17,789 nucleotides of DNA. It comes from Chloroflexota bacterium (lineage in GTDB: Bacteria; Chloroflexota; Dehalococcoidia; Tepidiformales; Tepidiformaceae). The first letter of the stretch is position 1. Each line of letters opens with the position of its first letter. The stretch covers positions 1-17,789 of the forward strand of contig CAUJEQ010000101.1 in the NCBI GenBank assembly GCA_963169135.1, given 5' to 3'. The position numbers and the translations under genes were made by a program. A model generated the notes under the pieces. It saw only the letters and a program-made list of their open reading frames with translations, did no database searches and had not been told where the DNA came from. Shown here in pieces: positions 5,941 through 14,140 of the stretch.

Positions 5941-7041
5941 ATGCCTACCGGAACCAGCGGGCTGGAACGCGACCTTTCCCTCATCCGCCACCGGGCCTGG
6001 CTCTTCATCCCCTTCGCCGTTTTGGGCATTCTTGCGGCAGTTTTCATCGGGAACCTGACCGGGGAAAGCACCGCGACTGCCTCCCTCACGCTCGATACCA
6101 CCGTCCACGACCTCGTCGTTGGCGGCGACCGCGGCCTTCGCATCTTCGAGGCCCAGGAAATGACCAGCGACCCCGCCTTCCGCGACAAAGTGCGCGCGGC
6201 AATCGGCGACCCCGACTTCGACTTCGGCCGTTTCGCCATCAGCCTCAGCCCCATCTCCGTCGCCGACGGCATCTCCCGCGGCATCCTGACGATCTCGATT
6301 ACCGACCCCGTGAAAGCCGAGGCCGAGCGCTACCGCCAGGCCTTCGTCAACGTCTTCATTACCGAGTACACCGAACCGGACGGCCTCTGGCGCACCCGCT
6401 TCGTCGACCGGCGCCGCAAGGTCGCCGAGGAGAACACCGTCCAGTTCGAAGAGATCTACGCTCAGCTCAAGGCCAGGACGGACCCGCTCGGCATCTACCT
6501 CCCGCCCCTCGTCGACGTCCGAGGCCAGATCTCCCCATCGACGCTTGACTACGAACAACAGGCCCAGCTCCGTCGCGAACTCGCAGAGGTCGAAGGGGCC
6601 ATTGGCGCTATCGCCGGCATCTCCGATGGAGCCGCCGCGGCCGTTGCGGGCAGCGTGCTCGGCCAGCCCGTCGCCGCCGGGGACGCCGCGTCCGCACTCG
6701 CCGCCCGCAAGACTGCCCTTGAAGCCGCCCTCGAGGCCTACGCCGCCGATACCGTCGCCTTCGCCGAGAGCTAGCTCGACCCGGAGACCCTCCGCCTCCT
6801 CGATGAGCTCCGCGGCAAGCGCCAGATCAAGGACGAGGCATATGCACGCCTCGCGAACGCCGAGGTCGCCGTCGGCAGCGCTGAGAGCTACGTGACCGCG
6901 TCGTACAGCTCCTCGGGCGGCCTCGCCGGCTCCATGCTCGGCCGCGTGGCCGTTGCCATCGTGGTCACCATCGTGTTTGGCCTGATCGCGATTTACACTG
7001 TCGAATGGCTCAGCCAGGCGCGCGGTACTTCCGATCTCTAG
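5941..7041 (+). pseudogene. Wzz/chain-length-determinant-like membrane protein, interrupted by an in-frame TAG at 6772-6774
   Basis: The first open part gives 277 residues: a short cytoplasmic start, a membrane helix (about 18-38, WLFIPFAVLGILAAVFIG), then a large external part with helical, charged, coiled-coil-like stretches (for example YEQQAQLRRELAEVEG, about 202-217). This is the Wzz/polysaccharide co-polymerase plan, in which two membrane helices enclose an extracytoplasmic domain that sets glycan length. A TAG ends this part. The same frame then continues for 88 more codons, LDPETLRLLDELRGKRQIKD onward, through a second hydrophobic helix (VAVAIVVTIVFGLIAIYTVEWL) to a TAG at 7039. The intact product would be about 366 residues with both helices. 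CAG to TAG is the simplest one-base explanation, since Gln fits the helix. It could be a true nonsense mutation, a sequencing error or suppressed by readthrough. The partner genes around it look intact. Confidence 0.8.
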
Positions 7042-7066
7042 CCCGCCAGGCCCGGCCGCTCTCCCC

Positions 7067-8068
7067 ATGCGCATCGCCGAAATCAACGACATCGCCTCCG
7101 TCGCCACCGAAATCGCCGCGGGCCTCCGCGCGCTCGGCCACGAGGTCGATTTCTTTGCCCCACGGCTCTTTGGCGCTCGCCTGCCCACGCCCATCAAGCC
7201 GGTTACCGCACCCGCGCGCGCGCTCGATTGGCTCGATATCGTCCGCCGCGTCCGTGCCGGAAACTACGACCTCGCCCATATCCACTACGCCTACCTGGGC
7301 AACCTCGGGCGGCTGGGACACTTCCCCTACATCCTCCATTGCCACGGCACCGACCTGCGCGGCGAGTCCGCGTTTACCCGCCCGCTCGTCCGCAGCGCCC
7401 TCCGCCACGCGAGCCACGTGTTCTACGCCACCCCTGACCTCCGGCCCTACCTCCGCGACCTCCGTCCCGATGCCGAATTCCTCCCCAACCCGATCGACCT
7501 CGAACGGTTCGCGCCGTCCTCCGCACCGTCGACCGCCTCCGGCGTGTTCATCTGCTGCGGGCTGACCGAGATCAAGGGCGCGGAAACTATCCTCGACGCC
7601 TGCAGCCTCCTTGCGGAACGGCGCCCCGACATCCGGTTCACCGCCTACGCGGGCGGCTCTTACGCGTCGAGCTTCGAAGCTCTCCCGAACGTCACCCTCA
7701 TCGCCCGCCAGCCCCGCTGGAAGCTGCCTGCGCTCATCAACCAGCATGCCGTCGTGGCCGGCCAGATGAAGCTGGGGACCGCCGGGATGGCCGAACTCGA
7801 GGCGCTGGCATGCGGACGCCCGGTCGTCACCTGGTTCAACGCCCCCGACGCCTACCCCGAAGCGCCGCCGTTCGCTTCCGTTTCGAGCGCTGAAGAGATG
7901 GCTCGCGGGATCGAGCTCCTTGTCGATAACCCTGCAGCGCGTGACACCGCTGGCTCCGCCGGCCGTATCTGGGTCGCGAAGTACCATGCCCTCGACCGGA
8001 TTGCCGCCCGCGTCGAGACCGTTGCGCGGGCAGTCGTCGCCGGTGAGCCCGTCCCTGCGCCGGATTGA
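7067..8068 (+). CDS. Glycosyltransferase family 4 (GT-B fold)
   Basis: The gene codes for 333 residues. The N-terminal Rossmann half starts MRIAEINDIASVATEIAAGL and includes the acceptor-side turn HCHGTDLRG (91-99). The linker LPNPIDLERFAP (139-150) is the standard GT4 sequence between the halves. The C-terminal half has a strand ending GLTEIKGAETILDA (165-178), with the phosphate-binding Lys-Gly, and the donor helix GMAELEALACGRPVV (240-254), which carries the conserved glutamates. The enzyme would transfer a sugar from a nucleotide-sugar to a lipid-linked intermediate on the cytoplasmic face. It starts 25 bases after the broken Wzz-like gene, with no clear ribosome site, so it probably belongs to the same transcript. 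Sugar specificity is unknown. Confidence 0.92.
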   Translation: MRIAEINDIASVATEIAAGLRALGHEVDFFAPRLFGARLPTPIKPVTAPARALDWLDIVRRVRAGNYDLAHIHYAYLGNLGRLGHFPYILHCHGTDLRGESAFTRPLVRSALRHASHVFYATPDLRPYLRDLRPDAEFLPNPIDLERFAPSSAPSTASGVFICCGLTEIKGAETILDACSLLAERRPDIRFTAYAGGSYASSFEALPNVTLIARQPRWKLPALINQHAVVAGQMKLGTAGMAELEALACGRPVVTWFNAPDAYPEAPPFASVSSAEEMARGIELLVDNPAARDTAGSAGRIWVAKYHALDRIAARVETVARAVVAGEPVPAPD

Positions 8069-8099
8069 CGGCATTCGCACCCGTACCTACGGTGGAACG

Positions 8100-9137
8100 A
8101 TGACCATTCCCACAGCCTCCGGGCGGCTCGATGACGCTCCCCTCACCCTCCCCGAGCGGCCGCTGGTCTCGGTCGTCATCCCCTGCCTGAACGAGGAGAA
8201 GTACATCGTCGCCCTTCTCGACTCGCTGGCCGCCCAGGACTACGGCCCCGACGGCATCGAAGTCCTGGTCTCGGATGGTGGCAGCACCGACCGGACGCGT
8301 GAACTGGTTGCAGCCTACCTTTCCCCCTTCCGGCGCCTGGAACTCGTCGAGAACCCCCGCCGCATTACCGTCGCCGGCCTGAACGAAGGCATGGATGCTG
8401 CCCGCGGCGACTGTTGGATCATCATTGGCGCTCACAGCCACGTGCGCTCTGACTTCGTCCGCGAATCGGTCGACGCGCTGAAGCGCACCGGCGCGGCCTG
8501 CGTCGGCGGTCCCATCGAGACCATCGGCGAAGGCACAGCCGGACTCGCGATCGCTGCCGCCATGTCCTCGCCCTTCGGCGTCGGCAACGCGAAATTCCGC
8601 TATGCGGATGGCGAAGGAGAGGTCGACACCGTCCCGTTCGGCTGCTATCACCGGAGGGTCTGGGACGTCATCGGGCGCTTCGACGAGACCATCGACGGCG
8701 CCGACGAGGACAGCTACAACGCCCGCCTCATCGAGGCTGGCGGCAAGATCTGGCTCACGCCCGCCATCCGCAGCAGCTACTACCCGCGCCGAACCTTCAA
8801 GGCGCTGGCGAAGCAGTATTGGGAGTACGGCGCGGCCAAGGGCACCCTTTTCGCCCGTGGCCGTCCCCTCCAACCCCGCCACTTCGTCCCGGCGGCGATG
8901 GTCGCCGGCGCGCCGGCGCTCAGGCTCCTCGGCAAGGTCTCGCGCAAAGCGCGCTGGCTCCTTCGCCTGCTGGCGGTGGCCTACGCGGCCGGCGGATTGT
9001 TCATGGCCACCCGGGCCGCGGCGAAGAATGGCGCCAACCCGGTCCTCACCTTCGCGGCCATGGCGACCATGCATGTGACCTACGGCGCCGGCTTTCTCGC
9101 CGGCTGGTGGAAAGAGCGCCAGCACACCGCCGGGTAG
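8100..9137 (+). CDS. Glycosyltransferase family 2, ExoA-like, with C-terminal membrane helices
   Basis: The gene codes for 345 residues. The frame is open further upstream, but the ATG at 8100 is preferred: it has GGTGG upstream, it follows the previous gene by 31 bases, and the residues before it are not protein-like. The GT-A domain has VSVVIPCLNEEKYI (23-36), VLVSDGGSTDRT (55-66, nucleotide-sugar binding), NEGMDAARGD (95-104) and a D-E-D segment, DGADEDSYNARL (199-210). It closes with hydrophobic helices at about 286-305 and 313-336. The order matches ExoA/succinoglycan-type enzymes working at the membrane. Where many relatives have D-A/G-H at the metal site, this one reads GAHSH (110-114). 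Substrates are unknown. It is the third gene of the rightward polysaccharide run. Confidence 0.9.
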   Translation: MTIPTASGRLDDAPLTLPERPLVSVVIPCLNEEKYIVALLDSLAAQDYGPDGIEVLVSDGGSTDRTRELVAAYLSPFRRLELVENPRRITVAGLNEGMDAARGDCWIIIGAHSHVRSDFVRESVDALKRTGAACVGGPIETIGEGTAGLAIAAAMSSPFGVGNAKFRYADGEGEVDTVPFGCYHRRVWDVIGRFDETIDGADEDSYNARLIEAGGKIWLTPAIRSSYYPRRTFKALAKQYWEYGAAKGTLFARGRPLQPRHFVPAAMVAGAPALRLLGKVSRKARWLLRLLAVAYAAGGLFMATRAAAKNGANPVLTFAAMATMHVTYGAGFLAGWWKERQHTAG

Positions 9138-9256
9138 GGTCGGCCTGGGCCCCCGTCTGGTCCAGAAGACCTCCCCGCGCCTCCGCCCAAAGACTGAGGC
9201 CGTTCTGTGCCCCTGTTCATAGATGGCCCGGTCCCCCCAATGCGACCCTGCCCGTC

Positions 9257-12061
9257 ATGATCGCTACTCCAGTCCCCGTGGTCGTCCGGGGAGGGATGTA
9301 CGCCTTCGATGAGTTCGAACTCGATGTCCCCGGTTTCGAACTCCGTCGTGCTGGCAACTCCATCCCTCTTGAGCCCCAGGTCTTCGAAGTCCTCGCCTTC
9401 CTGGTCCAGAACGCGGGACGCGCCCTCTCCAAGCAGGAACTGCTGGACCACGTCTGGCCGGAGCGGTACGTCACCGAAGCCGCCCTCAACAGCCGCATCA
9501 TGGTCGCCCGCAAGGCAATCGGCGACAACGGCCACGAGCAGCGCTACATCAAGACCGTCCATGGCCGCGGCTACCGGTTCGCCGGCGTTCTGGAAGAGGA
9601 GCCAACTCCTGCAACCCCCGCTTCGGCCGCCGCCGCTCACGCTCCCGAGGCCGTCGTGGCGCCTTTCCCGTTCGACACCCCCGCAACTTCGTTCGTCGGC
9701 CGCGAACGGGACATCGAGCGCCTGATCGACCTGGCGGGTGCCGAGGCGCGCCTGCTTTCCATCGTCGGCGCCGGCGGCATGGGAAAGACCCGGCTCGCCA
9801 GCGAGCTCGCCGCCCGTCTCGCGGCAGCCGGCCGGCCGGTCGCGTTCGCGGCCCTCGAAACCGCCGACGAACGCACCCTCCTCGCGAGCATCGCATCGGC
9901 GACCGGCTTCAAGCCCCGCACGACGGATGTGGCGGCCGAGCTCGTGCAGCATCTCGCCGGCAGTGAGATCGTCCTCGTCCTGGATAACCTCGAACACGTC
10001 CTGGACGAAGCCCGCAGCTTCCTCCAGGAGTTGTTCGCTTCCGCCCCGCGTGTCAGGGTCGTCGTCACCTCTCGCGTGGTCGTCGGCCTTCGCCAGGAGT
10101 GGGTCTACCGCGCGGGCGGTCTCGCCGTCGATGCCGGTCCGGGCGAGACTCCCGAAGCGGTCCGGCTGTTCATCGACCGGGCTCGCCAGTCCGACGCCTC
10201 CCTCGACATTCCCGCCGCACAGATCGGCGCCGTCGCCGAGGTCTGCCGCCTCGTCGATGGGATGCCCCTTGCGATCGAGCTCGCCGCCGCGCTCACCCGC
10301 TATGTCGGGCTCGAAGAAGTTACCGAACTCGTCCGCAACGATGTCTCCGCGCTCGAAGTCGACCTCCCCGATGCCCCCTCCCGCCATCAGAGCATCACCG
10401 CGCTCATGGAGGAGAGCCTTCGCCACCTCGGCGACCGGGACCGCGAGGTCCTCGGCGCCCTGGCCGTCTTCGAAGGTTCGTTCACCTGTGATGCCGCCGG
10501 GTCCGTGGCTGGCGCGTCCCTCCCCATCCTCCGTTCGCTCGCCGACCGCTCCCTCATCCAGTGCACTCGGGGCCGCTTCGCCCTTCATCCCCTGATGCGC
10601 CAGTTCCTCGCTTCCCGGCAGGCCGCTGCGGGACCCATCCGCACCGCCCACGCCGCTCACTATGCCCGTTTTCTCTCTTCCTGCACCTCCGCCCTGGAGG
10701 GCGACGGCCAGGTCGCCGCGACGGACGCCATCGACGCGGAGTTCCCCAACATCCTTGCCGCCTGGCGCTGGGCCTGCGCCGAACAGCGCATCGACCTTCT
10801 CGACGAGGCACGCTACCCGCTCTTCGCCTACCTCACCTTCCGTAGCCGGTTCTTCGAGGCGAACGAGATCGCACAGACCGCAATAGTCGCCCTCGAATCC
10901 GCGGGGGACCCCGGCCAACCCGTGCTGGCCCGGCTGCTCACCCACTACGTCTGGATCCTGTTCCGCATTGGCAAGCCTGCCGAAGCCCTCGCGGCGATCG
11001 GCCGTGCCCGGAGCATCTTCGCTGAAACCGCCGTCCTCCCTGAGCCTGGCATGGGTACCGATCCCCTCACCGCAGTCGCCGCCCTCCGCCTTGGGGCCGG
11101 CCAGTACGCCGAGGCCTATGCCGCCGCCGCCGCCGCCCTCAGAACCGCCCAGGGGCGCGGAGACCGCATCGGGACCGCGTTCGCATCCTGGCTTGCCGGG
11201 TGCGCCCGCCTTCGTGAGGCCACCCTCGATGTCCACCGCGACCCGGATGGCATCGCGGTCTACCGGCCGTCTGCAGATTCGGGCCTGCAGGACAAACTCC
11301 AGGAAGCCGCCCGCCTTTCCGGCCAGGCGGCGATGATCCTCGAAGCGTTGGGTGAGACCTGGCTCCGCGGGTTCGTCGAGATCGAGCGTGGGCTCGCGGC
11401 CGGGGCCAACGGCAACCGCGCCGCCGCGGCCGAACATCAGCACCGCGCCTACCTCCTGCGCAAGGAGCTTCGCGACCCCCAGGGCATGGGCAGCGCCCTC
11501 ATCTACCTCAGCGGTACCCTGATCGCGCTCGGACGCCACGACGAGGTTCGCGCACTCCATGCCGAAGCGCGCGGGTACTTCGAGGTCGCCGGCGACGCGA
11601 CCGGCCTCGCCGAGGTGGAGCGCAGCGAAGCCATGCTCGAGCTCGAACTTGGCAACCTCGACGCTGCCGCCGCCCAGCTGCTCTCCGCACTCCGGATGAG
11701 CCTCGCGCTCTCTTTCACCAATAATGTGCTTAGCGTCATCCGCGGTCTCGCGCTCATCCTTGCCGCGCGGGGCGAGACGGAAGTGGCGCTCGGCGCCCTG
11801 CGCTATGTCGCCGGCCATCCCGCCACGACGCCCTTCTCCCGCGCCCTCGCCGAATCCGAGATTCGCGACTTCGTGGCGGCCGGCGCGGCTGAGCCCGTGG
11901 CTCCCGGCCATGCGTTCGACCCGGTTGGCCTCGCCTCGGTTGCCAGCGAAGTCGCCCTCGCGGTCCAGGGCGGGGTCCCCGGTGCTGCCGCTCCCCTCCG
12001 CAGTGGTGCCCCCCCGCCAGACCGGGCAACCGTTGGTGCCTCCGCCTACGCCGTCGCTTGA
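9257..12061 (+). CDS. STAND ATPase transcription regulator: OmpR-type winged helix, NB-ARC ATPase, TPR-like repeats
   Basis: The gene codes for 934 residues from the ATG at 9257. Another ATG at 9296 (MYAFDEFELD) is also plausible, because the DNA-binding domain begins there. Residues about 14-112 are a Trans_reg_C winged helix, from FELDVPGFELRRAGNSIPLE to TVHGRGYRFAG, with the recognition helix around TEAALNSRIMVARKAIG. The ATPase starts with TSFVGRERDIERL, then Walker A GAGGMGKT (171-178), Walker B IVLVLDNLEH (238-247, D243), a TSRVVVG sensor and GMPLAIELAAA (the GxP motif typical of STAND proteins). The rest is a long α-helical repeat array (TPR-like) and an Ala/Pro-rich tail. This is the COG3903/AfsR-like plan: signal or partner binding to the repeats, nucleotide-controlled opening, then DNA binding. 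It follows the polysaccharide genes by 119 bases and precedes the sigma-factor fusion. Its target sites are unknown; 11-base direct repeats would suit this winged helix. Confidence 0.9.
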   Translation: MIATPVPVVVRGGMYAFDEFELDVPGFELRRAGNSIPLEPQVFEVLAFLVQNAGRALSKQELLDHVWPERYVTEAALNSRIMVARKAIGDNGHEQRYIKTVHGRGYRFAGVLEEEPTPATPASAAAAHAPEAVVAPFPFDTPATSFVGRERDIERLIDLAGAEARLLSIVGAGGMGKTRLASELAARLAAAGRPVAFAALETADERTLLASIASATGFKPRTTDVAAELVQHLAGSEIVLVLDNLEHVLDEARSFLQELFASAPRVRVVVTSRVVVGLRQEWVYRAGGLAVDAGPGETPEAVRLFIDRARQSDASLDIPAAQIGAVAEVCRLVDGMPLAIELAAALTRYVGLEEVTELVRNDVSALEVDLPDAPSRHQSITALMEESLRHLGDRDREVLGALAVFEGSFTCDAAGSVAGASLPILRSLADRSLIQCTRGRFALHPLMRQFLASRQAAAGPIRTAHAAHYARFLSSCTSALEGDGQVAATDAIDAEFPNILAAWRWACAEQRIDLLDEARYPLFAYLTFRSRFFEANEIAQTAIVALESAGDPGQPVLARLLTHYVWILFRIGKPAEALAAIGRARSIFAETAVLPEPGMGTDPLTAVAALRLGAGQYAEAYAAAAAALRTAQGRGDRIGTAFASWLAGCARLREATLDVHRDPDGIAVYRPSADSGLQDKLQEAARLSGQAAMILEALGETWLRGFVEIERGLAAGANGNRAAAAEHQHRAYLLRKELRDPQGMGSALIYLSGTLIALGRHDEVRALHAEARGYFEVAGDATGLAEVERSEAMLELELGNLDAAAAQLLSALRMSLALSFTNNVLSVIRGLALILAARGETEVALGALRYVAGHPATTPFSRALAESEIRDFVAAGAAEPVAPGHAFDPVGLASVASEVALAVQGGVPGAAAPLRSGAPPPDRATVGASAYAVA

Positions 12062-12083
12062 ACCCTCCCCGGGTGTCCGTGAG

Positions 12084-12198
12084 AACATGCAAGCGCATGT
12101 TGAGCAGCACGTGTAAGAAAACTGCGGCCCGCCTGTCCTACCATCGAAGCCCGCACGCTTCGACGGCCACGCGGGTTTCGACCAACCGGGGAAACCCG
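12084..12198 (+). promoter_or_regulatory. Leader of the sigma-factor fusion gene with three perfect inverted repeats
   Basis: Three inverted repeats sit in a row: AACATGC-N4-GCATGTT (12084-12101), TCGAAGC-N6-GCTTCGA (12144-12163) and CGGGTTTC-N11-GAAACCCG (12172-12198). All arms are perfect. None is followed by a T-run, so they are not ordinary terminators. The first may be an operator. The other two could be hairpins in the 5' leader, since they end 28 bases before the start codon and just ahead of the ribosome site AGAGGGG (12216-12222). A promoter cannot be fixed with confidence; an AT-richer spot lies at 12112-12122. Confidence 0.45.
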
Positions 12199-12226
12199 GC
12201 GCGCGGAAGTGCGGTAGAGGGGTGGA

Positions 12227-14140
12227 ATGGACCAGCTCGCTGAAACGAGCCTCGTAGAGCTGGCGAAGGCAGGCGACCAGCAGGCCTTCGCTGAACTCTA
12301 CAACCGCTACTTCGACCCGGTGTACGACTTCGTCTCCCGCATGACACGGAATCGCGACGAAGCGGCGGACATCGCCCAGGACACGTTCCTCAAGGCGATG
12401 AACGCGCTGGGTGGGTTGCAGAAGGGTGCGAGTTTCAAGAGCTGGATCTTCACCATCGCCCGCAATACCGCGCTCAACAGGCTCGAAAAAGCCTCGCGCA
12501 CCCGGCCGCTTACCTTCGAGGACAACGAGGGAGACGAGGTCTCTTTCGACGTGGTCGATACAGACCGCTTCTCGGATCCGGAGGAGGCAGCACAGGCAGG
12601 CGCCATCGCTTCGCTCGTGTGGGAAGCGGCCGCCGGGCTCGACCCGAAGCAACTCTCGCTGCTCGACCTGCACCTGCGCCAGGGGCTGGATAGCGCCGAG
12701 ATCGCGGATGTGCTCGGAGTCACAAAGAACAACGGGTACGTAATGCTGAACCGTCTGAAGAAGGCCGTCGAAGAAGCAATCGGAGCCTTCATCATGTTCA
12801 AGTCCGGGCGACAGTACTGTGAGAGCCTCGATGCCGCCCTCGCGAGGGCGGACATCCAGGGGATGTCGCCCGAGACGCGCAAGCTTGTCGAAAGGCACGT
12901 GGCGCAGTGCCCCGACTGCGAAGAGCGCAAGAGGAAGCTCGCCCCGCTGGCGGCGTTCGCGGCATTCGGCGCGATTGGCTCGCCGCTGGGCGCAAAGGCC
13001 CACATTCTCGAAGGGCTCATGCAGCAGTGGCCCGGCCCTGCGGCAGGTGGCGGTGGGGCCGGTTCCGGTGCGGGCGGGGGCGGAAGCACGCCGCGTGGCG
13101 GCGCCGCCGCCGGCGGCGCGGGCGGTGCCGGTCCCAGCTTCTTGAAAGTTGCCAGCGGACTTGCCATGCTCGCCGCGTTCCTCGTCGCCCTCCTCTTCGT
13201 CCCCCAGAGCCCGATCGCGCTCACCCGGAACGATGGCAGCACGGTGAAGCTCGCGGACGCGAGCCCGGGCGCTGGCGGTGGCTCGGTCGCAACGGCCACT
13301 GCCACCGCGACCACTGCTGCGGTAAGCCCGTCGCCCACGGATACCCCGGCCCCCACCGCTACCCCGGCCACGACCTCCCAGGCAGGTGCGGGCAACGCCG
13401 GCCCCACCCCTACCCACACCCCGCCCCCGTCGGCCACCCCGACGGAGGCGCCGAACACCGCCACGCCGACCGCAACCCGGACCAGCACCCCAACGGCCAC
13501 GCCAACCCCAACCAGCACTCCGACCCCCTCGCCTACAGCCACGCCGACGAAGGTGCCGTGCGATCCATTACTGAACGGCTCGGTTTTCGCGCTGGAAATC
13601 GCTCCCGGGGGCTCCGCCGGCCTCGTCGTCACCAACCCGCAACCCTGCGACGCCAGCTTCTCGGTCGGAACGTCGGGCGGTTTGTGGCTCTCCGCATCAC
13701 CAGCTGGCGGGACCATCCCGCCCGACTCCGAAGCGCTCGTGACGGTGTCCGTCAGCTCTTCCCTGTTGCCGGCTCCAGAAGGCGACTACTTCGGCACCGT
13801 CACGGTGTTCGGCCCCAACAACTCGTTCACGGTCGAGGTCACGACCACTCGCGGAGGTCAGCCACCCCAGGTGCAATCCATCACCGGCCAGTGCCTCGTC
13901 ACGGCGCTCGGCGTCTCATTTACGGCCACCATCACTGACGATGTCGCCATGGGTTCGGCGACCGTCTACTTCACAGCCTCAGGCGGCGCCGCCCACCAGG
14001 TCGCCCTGTCCGACACTGCCGGCAACACCTGGTCCGGGACCATCACCGGCGTGAGCGCTCGCAAAGGTTCGAACTTCCGCGTTGTCGCCATCGATGCCTC
14101 CGGCAAGCAGACCACCCAGGCGTTCGCCGCCCCCTGCTAA
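12227..14140 (+). CDS. Single-chain ECF sigma factor / zinc anti-sigma domain / transmembrane / extracytoplasmic Ig-like fusion
   Basis: The gene codes for 637 residues. The start is ATG with AGAGGGG four bases upstream. Residues 6-75 are sigma region 2 (LYNRYFDPVYDFV, then DEAADIAQDTFLKAM and the WIFTIARNTALNRL segment). Residues 138-188 are region 4 (LDLHLRQGLDSAEIADVLGV, then the recognition helix with NNGYVMLNRLKKAV). The chain continues without a stop into a zinc-binding anti-sigma (ZAS-like) motif: C198, then H224-x3-C228-x2-C231. The 26-residue offset between the first Cys and the His is like that of RsrA-type redox anti-sigmas. A Gly-rich linker (271-304), one membrane helix (306-325), a Thr/Pro stalk (354-444) and two β-sandwich-like domains follow. 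The first (about 450-541, with LWLSASPAGGTIPPDSEALV) resembles BACON; the second is about 547-637. Cysteines at 445, 474, 556 and 637 lie outside. The topology implies a membrane-tethered sigma factor under an external or redox signal, perhaps freed by proteolysis. That mechanism is inference; the domain order is direct. Confidence 0.9.
   Translation: MDQLAETSLVELAKAGDQQAFAELYNRYFDPVYDFVSRMTRNRDEAADIAQDTFLKAMNALGGLQKGASFKSWIFTIARNTALNRLEKASRTRPLTFEDNEGDEVSFDVVDTDRFSDPEEAAQAGAIASLVWEAAAGLDPKQLSLLDLHLRQGLDSAEIADVLGVTKNNGYVMLNRLKKAVEEAIGAFIMFKSGRQYCESLDAALARADIQGMSPETRKLVERHVAQCPDCEERKRKLAPLAAFAAFGAIGSPLGAKAHILEGLMQQWPGPAAGGGGAGSGAGGGGSTPRGGAAAGGAGGAGPSFLKVASGLAMLAAFLVALLFVPQSPIALTRNDGSTVKLADASPGAGGGSVATATATATTAAVSPSPTDTPAPTATPATTSQAGAGNAGPTPTHTPPPSATPTEAPNTATPTATRTSTPTATPTPTSTPTPSPTATPTKVPCDPLLNGSVFALEIAPGGSAGLVVTNPQPCDASFSVGTSGGLWLSASPAGGTIPPDSEALVTVSVSSSLLPAPEGDYFGTVTVFGPNNSFTVEVTTTRGGQPPQVQSITGQCLVTALGVSFTATITDDVAMGSATVYFTASGGAAHQVALSDTAGNTWSGTITGVSARKGSNFRVVAIDASGKQTTQAFAAPC
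13286..13558 (+). repeat. Degenerate ACN-CCN repeat coding the Thr/Pro stalk
   Basis: This tract codes for about 90 residues made of TPT, TATP and TPSP units, with C-rich triplets such as ACC, CCG and ACG on the plus strand. It forms the extended, probably glycosylated stalk between the membrane helix and the Ig-like domains of the sigma fusion. Low-complexity tracts of this kind can change length by slippage, so it is a likely site of variation among strains. Confidence 0.7.

Noticed and set aside
5926..7197. A 423-codon minus-strand frame opposite the interrupted Wzz-like gene, which might suggest the real gene is on the other strand
   Set aside because: The plus strand shows two membrane helices in the right places and continuous coding character across the TAG. 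The minus frame is Gly/Glu/Ala-rich and lacks domain motifs.
7920..8099. A 60-codon N-terminal extension of the GT2 gene
   Set aside because: It overlaps the end of the GT4 gene, the extra residues are Ser/Pro/Arg-rich without homology features, and the ATG at 8100 has a better ribosome site and fits the family start.
8819..9256. A 146-codon upstream extension of the STAND regulator frame
   Set aside because: It lies inside the GT2 gene in another frame and looks like shadow sequence. The winged helix begins just after 9257-9296.
12084..12101. The AACATGC/GCATGTT repeat as an intrinsic terminator of the STAND gene or a LexA box
   Set aside because: No T-tract follows, and the sequence does not fit the GAAC-N4-GTTC LexA box. 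It is kept only as a possible operator or hairpin.
9080..13417. A 1445-codon open frame on the minus strand, opposite the STAND regulator and the sigma fusion
   Set aside because: It crosses two well-supported plus-strand genes and is full of Gly/Arg/Glu low-complexity sequence with no motif. It is a by-product of strong GC bias at third codon positions.
13286..13558. The repetitive C-rich tract as a CRISPR array or non-coding satellite
   Set aside because: There are no regular repeat-spacer units, and the frame is open throughout, coding for a Thr/Pro stalk.
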